A stretch of 64,000 nucleotides of DNA. It comes from Desulfosporosinus cupriresistens. Its GTDB lineage: Bacteria; Bacillota; Desulfitobacteriia; Desulfitobacteriales; Desulfitobacteriaceae. Where the stretch lies: positions 1-64,000 of the forward strand of contig NZ_MASS01000013.1 in assembly GCF_001707885.1 (NCBI RefSeq), in the 5' to 3' direction. Under the pieces are notes generated by a model. The model did no database searches. It was given only the letters and a program-made list of their open reading frames with translations, and had not been told where the DNA came from. Positions 16,681-23,272 of this stretch are shown piece after piece. Position numbers and translations under genes: made by a program. Position 1 is the first letter of the stretch, and the number at the start of each line of letters is the position of its first letter.

Positions 16681-16751
16681 AGATAACCAAATATTCTTAA
16701 ACCCTATGCAAAAGGGTGCCAGTTAGTCTTAAAAACTGTATGGCACCCTTT
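16681..16751 (-). repeat. dispersed intergenic repeat, copy 3 (partial)
   Basis: Only the hairpin end of the repeat is kept: AACCAAATATT, CCTATGCAAAAGGGTGCC and arms pairing GGGTGCCA with TGGCACCC (16711-16751). As with copy 1, it abuts a gene that has lost its 5' part. Confidence 0.6.
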
Positions 16752-16772
16752 CAAGCTGTAATTTTTTAGCCG

Positions 16773-16792
16773 ATGTGGCCAGACTCACGAGG
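16773..16792. repeat. 20-bp dispersed repeat
   Basis: ATGTGGCCAGACTCACGAGG recurs with one change at 17844-17863. It lies outside the hairpin repeat and flanks the XRE pair on both sides. Confidence 0.5.
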
Positions 16793-16829
16793 TTAATCAA
16801 GCACATACAGATTGTTTTTCAAGCAATAA

Positions 16830-17132
16830 TCAATCCTTACTCAGCGATTCCAAGAACTTCTGCAGATAATCGATTTGTTCCGGTGAAAGTTTTTTCACGG
16901 TACCCAGCAGTCTTTGGATCTCCGGGCCCAAGACCTGTTCTTCTTCTGTAAAGAATTCGGCAAGACTAATGTCCAGAGCAGCACAAATGCTTTCGAGGGA
17001 ACCCAGTGAAGGTTTTGAATCGTTGGCTTCAATTTTATAAATTGTAGTCGGATCCAGTCTGATTTTTTTCGCTAAAGCATTGGCGGAAATTCCGACGGTA
17101 GTACGAAAGTACTTGATTCGCTGTCCGTAATT
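16830..17132 (-). CDS. XRE-family transcriptional regulator
   Basis: A 100-residue regulator. The N-terminal half is a Cro/C1 helix-turn-helix (VGISANALAKKIRLDPTTIY, then KIEANDSKPSL; residues 12-45). The C-terminal half is an acidic helix with LSPEQIDYLQKFLESLSKD, also found in the fragment at 11334. I chose the ATG at 17132, preceded by AGGATGTG; an in-frame start further upstream adds 18 residues without a good site. It is divergent from another XRE gene, and matching TGAAT-ATA-ATTC dyads lie in front of both, so cross- or autoregulation is likely. Confidence 0.8.
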   Translation of the reverse strand, partial: NYGQRIKYFRTTVGISANALAKKIRLDPTTIYKIEANDSKPSLGSLESICAALDISLAEFFTEEEQVLGPEIQRLLGTVKKLSPEQIDYLQKFLESLSKD

Positions 17133-17147
17133 CATCTCATCACATCC

Positions 17148-17160
17148 TGAATATAATTCA
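17148..17160. promoter_or_regulatory. operator-like dyad in front of the minus-strand XRE gene
   Basis: TGAATATAATTCA, with TGAAT/ATTCA arms. A near-identical copy lies at 17230-17242, in front of the divergent gene. Confidence 0.55.
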
Positions 17161-17220
17161 TGTTCAATTATATCTAAATCACACAAATGTAAATATCATG
17201 ATTTTAATTCACTTTATATA

Positions 17221-17247
17221 TTGACATAATGAATATAATTCTATAAT
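17221..17247 (+). promoter_or_regulatory. promoter with embedded operator
   Basis: TTGACA at 17221-17226 and TATAAT at 17242-17247 are spaced by 15 bases. The spacer carries TGAATATAATTC, the second copy of the dyad, so a bound repressor would block RNA polymerase. Confidence 0.6.
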
Positions 17248-17271
17248 CTTTTGATTAGGGGTGGTATTATT

Positions 17272-17517
17272 GTGGATACAATGGCAAAGCAAATTAGAAA
17301 GCTAAGAGTATCACTCATATTGACTCAAAAACAGCTTGCTGATTTAATTCATATGGACGAGAGCATGATCAATAAAATGGAAAATGGTCATTCAGCAGGC
17401 TCAATCCAAACCCTGACCAAACTCGCTGCCGCCCTCGGTGTTAGTATTTCCGAACTGATCGGAGAACAATCCCCTGAACAGCAGGAGGAAAACGATGTCC
17501 AGACGAGACCTCAGTGA
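17272..17517 (+). CDS. XRE-family transcriptional regulator
   Basis: An 81-residue protein with one helix-turn-helix (LILTQKQLADLIHMDESMIN and KMENGHSAGS) followed by a short polar tail. The start is GTG at 17272, seven bases after AGGGGTGG; it gives VDTMAKQIRKLR. It is divergent from the XRE gene on the minus strand, and its 3' end overlaps the next small gene by 23 bases, which suggests translational coupling. Its promoter holds an operator-like dyad in the spacer. Target genes cannot be told from sequence. Confidence 0.78.
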   Translation: MDTMAKQIRKLRVSLILTQKQLADLIHMDESMINKMENGHSAGSIQTLTKLAAALGVSISELIGEQSPEQQEENDVQTRPQ

Positions 17518-17713
17518 TTTTGAGATCGGCTATGAATATGTCCGCAAGCGATATTCTATTTTAGCTAAACGCAGCCGCCAGGATTTATGGGCGCTGGGAA
17601 TCGCTTATCTGCAGACAAGGGGGTCTAACGCCGAGCTTTCCCGAGGCATGGGCTTCTATTTCCTGGAGTTAGGAATTAAAACTCGCCTCTCTGCAATTAT
17701 CCCGGACAATTAG
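17495..17713 (+). CDS. hypothetical protein, 72 aa
   Basis: A small basic, helical protein that I do not recognise. The start is secure: CAGGAGGAAAACG stands before the ATG at 17495. The product reads MSRRDLSDFEIGYEYVRKRY and contains no membrane segment or cysteine. It overlaps the end of the preceding XRE gene by 23 bases, so the two are probably translated from one message and may act together, for example as regulator and partner protein. Confidence 0.6.
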   Translation: MSRRDLSDFEIGYEYVRKRYSILAKRSRQDLWALGIAYLQTRGSNAELSRGMGFYFLELGIKTRLSAIIPDN

Positions 17714-18290
17714 ATAACTTAGCTGCGCCCACACACGAAGACACTGTCTTCGCACGTACTAGCCTTCTTGCAGACACTGTCTTTGCACAAATTGCCTTTC
17801 TTGCAGACACTGTACCTGTATGTCCCTACTGTTCCTTTTTTGAATGTGGCCAGACTCATGAGGGTGAAATGCCTCATATAAAATGCCTATTCCAAATTGG
17901 ACTTTGCTGTCCATTTTAGAATAGGCATAACTTTTCTTATCGCTGCCTTTTCATCAAGGATTGCTTTTTGCCTTGACCAGGAGCTTTGGCATTTCCCCCC
18001 ATACTCGCCATTTTCCAGTAGAAATACCATAACTGTGTGATAAGTCAGTAACAAGCAATTACCTTTATGTCTTTATCCATCTTTCTGGTATTTTACAACA
18101 ATAAATTTTACAGGAGGTTTATTTTTATTTTCCATATAACTTCCAGTAGTAGGGGGATTATGAAACTAGGTTTTTTCCGCCATTTCCCTAGCGTCATTGT
18201 ACACTCATATTAGCTAAGTTATTCTTTAATTGTTTTTTAGTAAGGAGAGCCAAGTAAACTTCCCGGTTTTTGGATCACTGCTGGGCTGGT
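17714..18290. other. debris-rich intergenic stretch
   Basis: About 580 bases without an intact gene. It holds the second copy of the ACGAAGACACTG element (17735-17773), the 20-bp repeat at 17844-17863, a hairpin with arms near AATGCCTATTC and GAATAGGCAT (about 17880-17930), and at 17941-17995 a patch matching two separate parts of the Rpn-type gene (TTTTCATCAAGGATTGCTTT, CCAGGAGCTT). The last is a deletion remnant of a second Rpn copy. Confidence 0.55.
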
Positions 18291-18773
18291 TCAAAAATAG
18301 TTTGGTATTGAATCTATTGAACAATATAAAAGTTCATTCCAGTTAAGATCGTTACAATATACCATGCAGACGCTTTTTTCGTATCTTTGAAATTTCGTAG
18401 GCAATATTTTAAAGTTAAATCGTTTATAGAATTCAGGATTTATATCTGAATATAAAAAAATAAAGGAGTCTTCTTGTTCTTTTTGGATGCAATTTTTTAA
18501 CAATTCCGTGGCATAACCTTGGCCGGCGTAAATTTTTGGTGTTAATACAGACCCAATACCATATGCTTTTTTCTCAATAATATCCTTAAGTTTTAATATT
18601 ATCAGAGAGCTGACAATTTCGTTATCAACATCTAGGACATACCTTGTACCATACACATCTTCCTTGGCATTATCGCTACAATATTGTTCAAACGTCCTGG
18701 TTTTGCTCCATTCCTTGTACCCTTCACTGAAGATAAAATTTATCTCTTGGGGTAGCGCCTGTCTGAAAATCAT
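18291..18773 (-). CDS. GNAT-family N-acetyltransferase
   Basis: A 160-residue acetyltransferase of the GNAT superfamily; the acceptor is unknown. The fold is visible as IVSSLIILKL (strand 4), GIGSVLTPKIYAGQGYATEL (acetyl-CoA pyrophosphate loop, of the Q/R-x-x-G-x-G/A type) and FIFLYSDINPEFYKRFNFKI (strand 5 and the conserved Y/F-x-x-x-GF-type end). I chose the ATG at 18773 because AAGGAG lies nine bases upstream; an earlier in-frame ATG lacks it. It stands alone between repeat-rich segments. Confidence 0.8.
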   Translation of the reverse strand: MIFRQALPQEINFIFSEGYKEWSKTRTFEQYCSDNAKEDVYGTRYVLDVDNEIVSSLIILKLKDIIEKKAYGIGSVLTPKIYAGQGYATELLKNCIQKEQEDSFIFLYSDINPEFYKRFNFKILPTKFQRYEKSVCMVYCNDLNWNELLYCSIDSIPNYF

Positions 18774-18837
18774 CGTAATAGTCTCCTTTTTGATGGGCAA
18801 TTATTTAGAACATGGTTTTATCATAGCAAATATTCCT

Positions 18838-18895
18838 TCGGGAGGACTTCTTCGCCAAACTTCTCGCTTTTCCTTCTACCGATCACCAAATATTT
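18838..18895 (-). repeat. dispersed intergenic repeat, copy 4 (decayed)
   Basis: CTTCGCCAAACTTCTCGCTT and CCTTCTACCGATCACCAAAT align with the central blocks of copies 1 and 2. The hairpin end is missing. Confidence 0.5.
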
Positions 18896-18927
18896 ATTCA
18901 GTAGATCATCGTATGCCGGGTGTAGGT

Positions 18928-18953
18928 CAAATTCGTCAGCAATGACGAATTTG
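18928..18953. repeat. 11-bp inverted repeat with GCAA loop
   Basis: Arms CAAATTCGTCA and TGACGAATTTG pair perfectly around GCAA. The outer halves equal those of the 28-bp palindrome at 12806-12833. There is no T-run. Confidence 0.7.
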
Positions 18954-19017
18954 GATTGTTGTCTATGGGCCCTTGCTACACGAAGGCAAAGAAATCGAAA
19001 ACACTGCGAGGCAACTA

Positions 19018-19047
19018 AAAAGCACCAGCGAATTGCGCGGGTGCTTT
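19018..19047 (-). terminator. intrinsic terminator
   Basis: Arms around AAAGCACC and GGTGCTTT, with an inner GCG/CGC pairing, sit ten bases past the end of the coiled-coil gene. On the minus strand a TTTTTAG tract follows. Confidence 0.75.
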
Positions 19048-19056
19048 GTCTTATAT

Positions 19057-19371
19057 TTATAGATTGGCAGTTTTTTTCTCTAAAGCCTTAATTCTGCTCT
19101 CATAGTCGTTAAAACTATTATCAGCAGCAATAACGAATGACTTAATTATTTGTAAATCTGATTTTACTTTCTTCATATCAGATTCTAATGATTTCTGTCC
19201 ATTTTCTAGTACCTTCAGTCCATTTTCTAGTACTTTCTGTCCCTCTTCTAGTACTTTCTGTCCTTCTTCTACTTTGCCCAACCTATTTTCAATAATCCGC
19301 TGTCCCTCAGCCAGGGTTTTGAACATATCCCGAACTTCTTCAAGTATTACACCCACCTGATTTTCATTCAT
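19057..19371 (-). CDS. small coiled-coil protein with heptad repeats
   Basis: A 104-residue protein that is one long helix. From about residue 22 to 70 it repeats EGQKVLE/ENGLKVLE/ENGQKSLE units of seven residues, encoded by similar 21-bp units, which makes a coiled coil likely. No catalytic or membrane segment is seen. Similar repeat proteins are common in Desulfosporosinus-type genomes and have no known role. A start at 19371 is used; a terminator follows the stop codon. Repeat number can change by recombination, so its length may vary between strains. Confidence 0.65.
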   Translation of the reverse strand: MNENQVGVILEEVRDMFKTLAEGQRIIENRLGKVEEGQKVLEEGQKVLENGLKVLENGQKSLESDMKKVKSDLQIIKSFVIAADNSFNDYESRIKALEKKTANL

Positions 19372-19469
19372 AAGTTCACCGCCTTATATAGGTTCTAGCC
19401 TTTTTATTATACCATAAGTGCGTTTTGCAAAGGGTAATATATTTAGTAACATCTGGGATCTGTTGGTTC

Positions 19470-19652
19470 CTAGTCTTTAGGATTATAACAGTATATTGTT
19501 GCCAGCACACCTGTAAGAGACATACCGATGGTGTATGGTAGAGCCAATTTCACCATCTCCATGTAAGACAGACGAATCAGGGGAGCAAGTGCCGAGGTCA
19601 ACAGGAACAGGAACGCCGCCTGACCGTTTGTATATATTTGCCCGTAGCAACC
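19470..19652 (-). pseudogene. nhaB: C-terminal fragment of an NhaB-type Na+/H+ antiporter
   Basis: A 60-codon frame without a start reads [20 protein letters not shown] and [20 protein letters not shown], ending in TAG at 19470-19472. The [22 protein letters not shown] block is typical of the last transmembrane segments of NhaB. The other 400-odd residues of the transporter are absent from the neighbouring DNA. Confidence 0.7.
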
Positions 19653-19670
19653 AAGGTTTTCTTCCGAAAA

Positions 19671-19964
19671 TTACCTCTTAATGATAAGTCCTAATAATTT
19701 TGAAAATGATATTACTTGTTCAGGGGAAACAATACAGCCATCCAGATCAGCCACGGTAACCCCTAAGCCCTCTATCTTACAACTGCTTAAATCAATTCCC
19801 TTTAGACTTGCTCCTGACATTCCAGTTTGTTGTAGATTAGAATTGTGAAACCCGACTTTTGAAAATTTAGCTTTGTAGAAGTCAGCACTTCAAAGAGAAC
19901 TATTCTTAAAATCAACCTGTTTACAATCCAAAAAACGGAATGCTACGTATTTCCCTACCAATGC
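19671..19964 (-). pseudogene. pentapeptide-repeat protein remnant
   Basis: The frame shows pentapeptide units of the A(D/N)Lxx type: VDFKNSSL, SADFYKAKFSKVGFHNSNL, MSGASLKGIDLSSCK and the closing VADLDGCIVSPEQVISFSKL. A TGA interrupts it at codon 25 of the readable part, and upstream of about 19964 the reading is lost by frameshifts. Such proteins form a right-handed beta helix (as in Qnr). This copy is clearly broken. The TGA lies between Leu and Ser in a repeat with no redox motif, so selenocysteine is unlikely. Confidence 0.7.
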
Positions 19965-20069
19965 ATCAGACTTGTGGATATTTCAAATACCTCGCCAATA
20001 CGTGAAGTACCAAAGAAAATAGGAAGTGCCTTATCTATAAAAGGGTATTGTTTGTGAACGTAAGATACG

Positions 20070-21122
20070 TTAAAGATTCTGATTTAAGATACAGCTTCCG
20101 GCATTTTCATGGTTCAAACATGCATTACAACTTACGCATCGCGTCCTCTTTGAAAAATCTTTTTCGTAGTGAATTGGCAGATTGGGTTCTGATAGAAAAG
20201 GACGAGCCATGCCAAAGTATCCTATATTAGTGCTATTGAGTAACTGCTCCATTTGTGTATAATCGCGATTTCCACCAGTTAGAACGACAACCACTTTATT
20301 TTCTTCAGATATCATCGCCGCTTCATTTTTGAAATATGCGGTCTTATCTTTCGATCGATCCATCCAGTTTCCGCTAACCTCAATGGCGTTTACACCTAAT
20401 TTTGTTAGCTCAGCACAGATATAACGGAAATCATCCAAAGATATTCCCCTTTCGATACCATCCGTACAGTTAATCTTAATCCAAATAGGATAGTCATTTC
20501 CTACCGCTTCCCTCACAACTGAGTAGGTTTCCAGTATCATTCTCCCACGGTTCTCAATAGATCCCCCATAAATATCGCTTCGGTGATTATAATAGGGCGT
20601 TAAGAATTGACTAAGAAGAAATCCGTGTGCTGCGTGAAGTTCAATTCCATCAAATCCTGCTTTTTGGGCACGAACGGCGGCTTGCGCGAATTTATTCTGG
20701 ACATCTTTGATTTCACTGAGGCTCATTTCTTGCGGCACAATTCCGTTATTGAGATTTGCCACTGCGCTTGGCCCAAGGATAGGACGAACTCCAGGATCAC
20801 CCATGACATAGGAACCTATATATACCAGTTGGAGAATGATATTAGCCTCATAAGCATGTACGGTATCGATCAGCTCTTTATACTCGTCAACAAATGAGTT
20901 GGCATACATGGCCGGTATATTAAATGATCCTTCTGTTTCATCTACTAGCGTGAACCCTGTAATAATAGTCCCCACTCCGCCCTTAGCAAGAGTTTCATAT
21001 TTCTTCAGCATGTTTTTTGTCAGATGACCTCCAGCCTCCACAAAATCACCAACAGCAGCAGAAACAAAGCGGTTTTTAAGAGCCATACTTCCAATTTGCG
21101 TCGAATCTAATAATGTTTTCAT
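20070..21122 (-). CDS. NADH:flavin oxidoreductase (old yellow enzyme family)
   Basis: A 350-residue FMN-dependent oxidoreductase with the (beta-alpha)8 barrel of the OYE family. Signs are the opening IGSMALKNRFVSAAVGDFVE, the catalytic FDGIELHAAHGFLLSQFLTP with the substrate-binding His pair, YGGSIENRGRMILE, and phosphate-binding ...NIGYFGMARPFLSEP. The end carries RCVSCNACL, half of an iron-sulphur motif seen in larger 2,4-dienoyl-CoA-reductase-like enzymes, although the flavodoxin-like domains are missing. Two adjacent ATGs (21125, 21122) follow AGGAG; spacing favours the second. It shares direction with the oxidoreductase and ArsR genes upstream, with a gap of about 40 bases. Confidence 0.85.
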   Translation of the reverse strand: MKTLLDSTQIGSMALKNRFVSAAVGDFVEAGGHLTKNMLKKYETLAKGGVGTIITGFTLVDETEGSFNIPAMYANSFVDEYKELIDTVHAYEANIILQLVYIGSYVMGDPGVRPILGPSAVANLNNGIVPQEMSLSEIKDVQNKFAQAAVRAQKAGFDGIELHAAHGFLLSQFLTPYYNHRSDIYGGSIENRGRMILETYSVVREAVGNDYPIWIKINCTDGIERGISLDDFRYICAELTKLGVNAIEVSGNWMDRSKDKTAYFKNEAAMISEENKVVVVLTGGNRDYTQMEQLLNSTNIGYFGMARPFLSEPNLPIHYEKDFSKRTRCVSCNACLNHENAGSCILNQNL

Positions 21123-21162
21123 CATAATCACTCCTATTATATTTATTGTTCAAAATTTACCG

Positions 21163-21819
21163 TTATAAACGAATGTCCTTACTTTCGATAATAGAAGTTT
21201 GAGCGCCTTGTTTAGCTACTTTGATCATCGTCCGTCCCAATATTTCTGTTGTTGTAACATATTGCGGGAAAAGCCTCTTCAATATAGGATAGAAAATGCC
21301 CAGCACACGATACAGCACCCGATATAACTTAGTTCTCGATACAATACCACTACACGGCTGAATGAATGCTGGGCGAAACATATAGGCAGCCTTGAACGGC
21401 AAGCGTAGCAATGCGTTTTCAGTTTTGCCCTTTACTCTTGCCCACATGACACGTCCTTGCTCGGTACTATCGGTACCTGATCCTGATACATAAATAAACG
21501 TCATTTCGGTATTAAGTTTAACCAGTGTTTGCGCTACCGCCCTTGTGATATCATAGGTCACTCGCTGATACTCTTGTTCTTTCATACCGACTGAACTAAC
21601 TCCGAGACAGAAAAAACACGCTTCATAGCCCGCAAGATCACCTTCAATTGCCGACAAATTTAGCAAGTCTTTGTGTAGAATCTCGTTCAGCTTTTCATGC
21701 TGAAGCCCGGTCACACTGCGTCCCACCGTCAGAACATCATCAACTTCGGCATCAAGTAGACACTCCTGTAAGACACCTCTGCCGATCATACCGGTGGCAC
21801 CGAAAATTATAACTTTCAT
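21163..21819 (-). CDS. NAD(P)-binding oxidoreductase, atypical SDR
   Basis: A 218-residue Rossmann-fold protein of the NAD(P)H-binding/HTATIP2-like atypical SDR group. The nucleotide loop is MKVIIFGATGMIGRGVLQEC; the middle carries EACFFCLGVSSVGM and FIYVSGSGTD, where the usual YxxxK catalytic pair is replaced by a WARVKGKTE block with a single Lys. Substrate is unknown. The ATG at 21819 lies at an AGGAGAAAAA site. It lies between the ArsR-type regulator and the flavin oxidoreductase, all on one strand, and is probably coexpressed with the latter. Confidence 0.78.
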   Translation of the reverse strand: MKVIIFGATGMIGRGVLQECLLDAEVDDVLTVGRSVTGLQHEKLNEILHKDLLNLSAIEGDLAGYEACFFCLGVSSVGMKEQEYQRVTYDITRAVAQTLVKLNTEMTFIYVSGSGTDSTEQGRVMWARVKGKTENALLRLPFKAAYMFRPAFIQPCSGIVSRTKLYRVLYRVLGIFYPILKRLFPQYVTTTEILGRTMIKVAKQGAQTSIIESKDIRL

Positions 21820-21902
21820 TATATTTTTTTTCTCCTATACATCACAATTCTTCATTTTTACAACTATCGAAACGTAATTTAAAAAAATGAAGCCGCAGTT
21901 GA

Positions 21903-22199
21903 CTATTTATGTTTTAATGTCAACATCCTGCTAACTTCGTCAACGAGTTCTTCATTGATCTTGCAAACTAAAAATTTGCCCCTTTTTTCAGTGGTAATCA
22001 GCTCAGCATTCGCGAGTTCCTTTATATGGTGCGAAATTGTTGGCGCACCAATGTTCAGGCAATCGATGATGTCTGTAATAAAACATTCAGACCCGCTTTG
22101 AAAACCAGCCTCGTGTGCTTCGGCAATTTTCAGGTACAATTCTAATCGATTTGGATGCGAAAGTGCTTTAAATATCTTGGCAACTTTTTTAGTATCCAC
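21903..22199 (-). CDS. ArsR-family transcriptional regulator
   Basis: A 98-residue winged-helix protein. It opens with KIFKALSHPNRLELYLKIAE, the classical ArsR first helices, and has the recognition helix in CLNIGAPTISHHIKELANAE and the wing in LITTEKRGKFLVCKI. The ELCVC metal-binding motif of metal sensors is absent; the single Cys at SECF and those in CLN and VCK do not form a known site, so it may sense something other than metals, perhaps redox. A TTCGA-N6-TCGAA dyad lies 30 bases upstream. It precedes two oxidoreductase genes that it may control. Confidence 0.82.
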   Translation of the reverse strand: MDTKKVAKIFKALSHPNRLELYLKIAEAHEAGFQSGSECFITDIIDCLNIGAPTISHHIKELANAELITTEKRGKFLVCKINEELVDEVSRMLTLKHK

Positions 22200-22228
22200 T
22201 CTTATAGCCCCTAAGGTTATTTTTATAC

Positions 22229-22244
22229 TTCGATATCTGTCGAA
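22229..22244. promoter_or_regulatory. operator-like dyad upstream of the ArsR gene
   Basis: TTCGATATCTGTCGAA has 5-bp outer arms. A half-site (TATCGAAA) also occurs near 21865 upstream of the next gene. Confidence 0.5.
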
Positions 22245-22787
22245 TCAATAGTAATCCTCTATTGGAGTTTTGTCAATACCTTAGCAATATACCCCATAAG
22301 CGAGTGTTGGCGAGCGGGCCTTAAGGTCACTCACTGGCTCTACATTATCTAGTAAGTCTGCTACTCAATTCTTCTTAAATAACACTCTTAGAACAATCGT
22401 ATTTTTGATGTTTCTATTTTCAATTTGTCCTTTATCGAATCAAGTGGTATTTCGAACTTAAATGTTCCGGCAGCACCAGCCCCCAATGAGTATTTGGGGT
22501 AAAAAACGACAAGGGACTTACCTGTTAGATACCCTTAATGTTGCCCATTCTGCCCAGGGTACTATTTTCTTCCGAACCATGAAATTCGCTGGGTACATAC
22601 CTATATATCATATTTATAATCATTGTGCCGAATATATCTGTGATAACCGAATGGGCCTTTCCCGACTGGACAAATCATCATTACTGCGATGATGATAACA
22701 TCAGGTAGCCAGTTAAAACATTCCCAGTCTGCATTGGCTGCAATTCTCGGCTGCACGGATGCTCCCCTTAGACCTAATAAGAACTAT
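22245..22787. other. intergenic stretch, nothing recognised
   Basis: About 540 bases with short open frames on both strands but no ribosome-binding site plus recognisable product. It may be gene debris, as in the region before it. Confidence 0.4.
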
Positions 22788-22843
22788 TTGACAAATACCT
22801 ATTACTCTTGTAATATGTTCCTATATGGATTACAAAAGTAATA
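22788..22843 (+). promoter_or_regulatory. blaI promoter with two BlaI-type operators
   Basis: TTGACA at 22788-22793 and TAATAT at 22811-22816 have an ideal 17-base spacing. Two dyads, TATTACTCTTGTAATA (22800-22815) and GATTACAAAAGTAATA (22828-22843), cover the -10 region and the start of the message up to the AGGAGG site. This is the classical arrangement for BlaI/MecI autorepression. Confidence 0.85.
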
Positions 22844-22858
22844 GGAGGTAGACTGGAT

Positions 22859-23254
22859 ATGTCTCAATTACCGCAGATATCGGATGCTGAATGGCAGGTT
22901 ATGAAAATAATATGGGCTAAAGCACCTTGTACAGCTAATCAGGTCGTTGACTATTTATCTGAAGTTACTGCCTGGCGCTCCAAAACCATCAAGACGCTTA
23001 TTAACCGGCTGCTCAAGAAAGAGGTCCTGGGATTTAAAATCGACCAACAGGATAAAAAAACCTATCATTACTATCCTTTAATTGCAGAAAAAGAGTGTGT
23101 CAAGGCGGAGAGTCACTCATTTTTACAACGCGTTTTTGACGGTTCACCTAATATTTTGCTTGCTAATTTCATTCGTGAATGTGAATTATCTCAACAGGAT
23201 ATCGCCGAATTAAAACAAATCCTTGAGGAAAAGACAAAGAAAAAAACAACTTGA
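22859..23254 (+). CDS. blaI: BlaI/MecI-family repressor
   Basis: A 131-residue repressor. The winged helix is plain: ISDAEWQVMKIIWAKAPCTA, then NQVVDYL...WRSKTIKTLINRLLKKEVL, followed by the dimerising C-terminal helices. In known systems a membrane protease of the BlaR1 type causes cleavage of the repressor after a beta-lactam signal, in the helix before the dimer domain. AGGAGG precedes the ATG at 22859. It lies 18 bases before the M56 peptidase gene, and two matching operators overlap its promoter, so autoregulation is very likely. Confidence 0.93.
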   Translation: MSQLPQISDAEWQVMKIIWAKAPCTANQVVDYLSEVTAWRSKTIKTLINRLLKKEVLGFKIDQQDKKTYHYYPLIAEKECVKAESHSFLQRVFDGSPNILLANFIRECELSQQDIAELKQILEEKTKKKTT

Positions 23255-23272
23255 GGAGAGGATTGGATTATT

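Noticed and set aside
19889-19892. In-frame TGA in the pentapeptide gene as another selenocysteine codon
   Set aside because: It lies between structural repeat residues, no Cys or redox motif is expected there, and further upstream the frame is broken as well.
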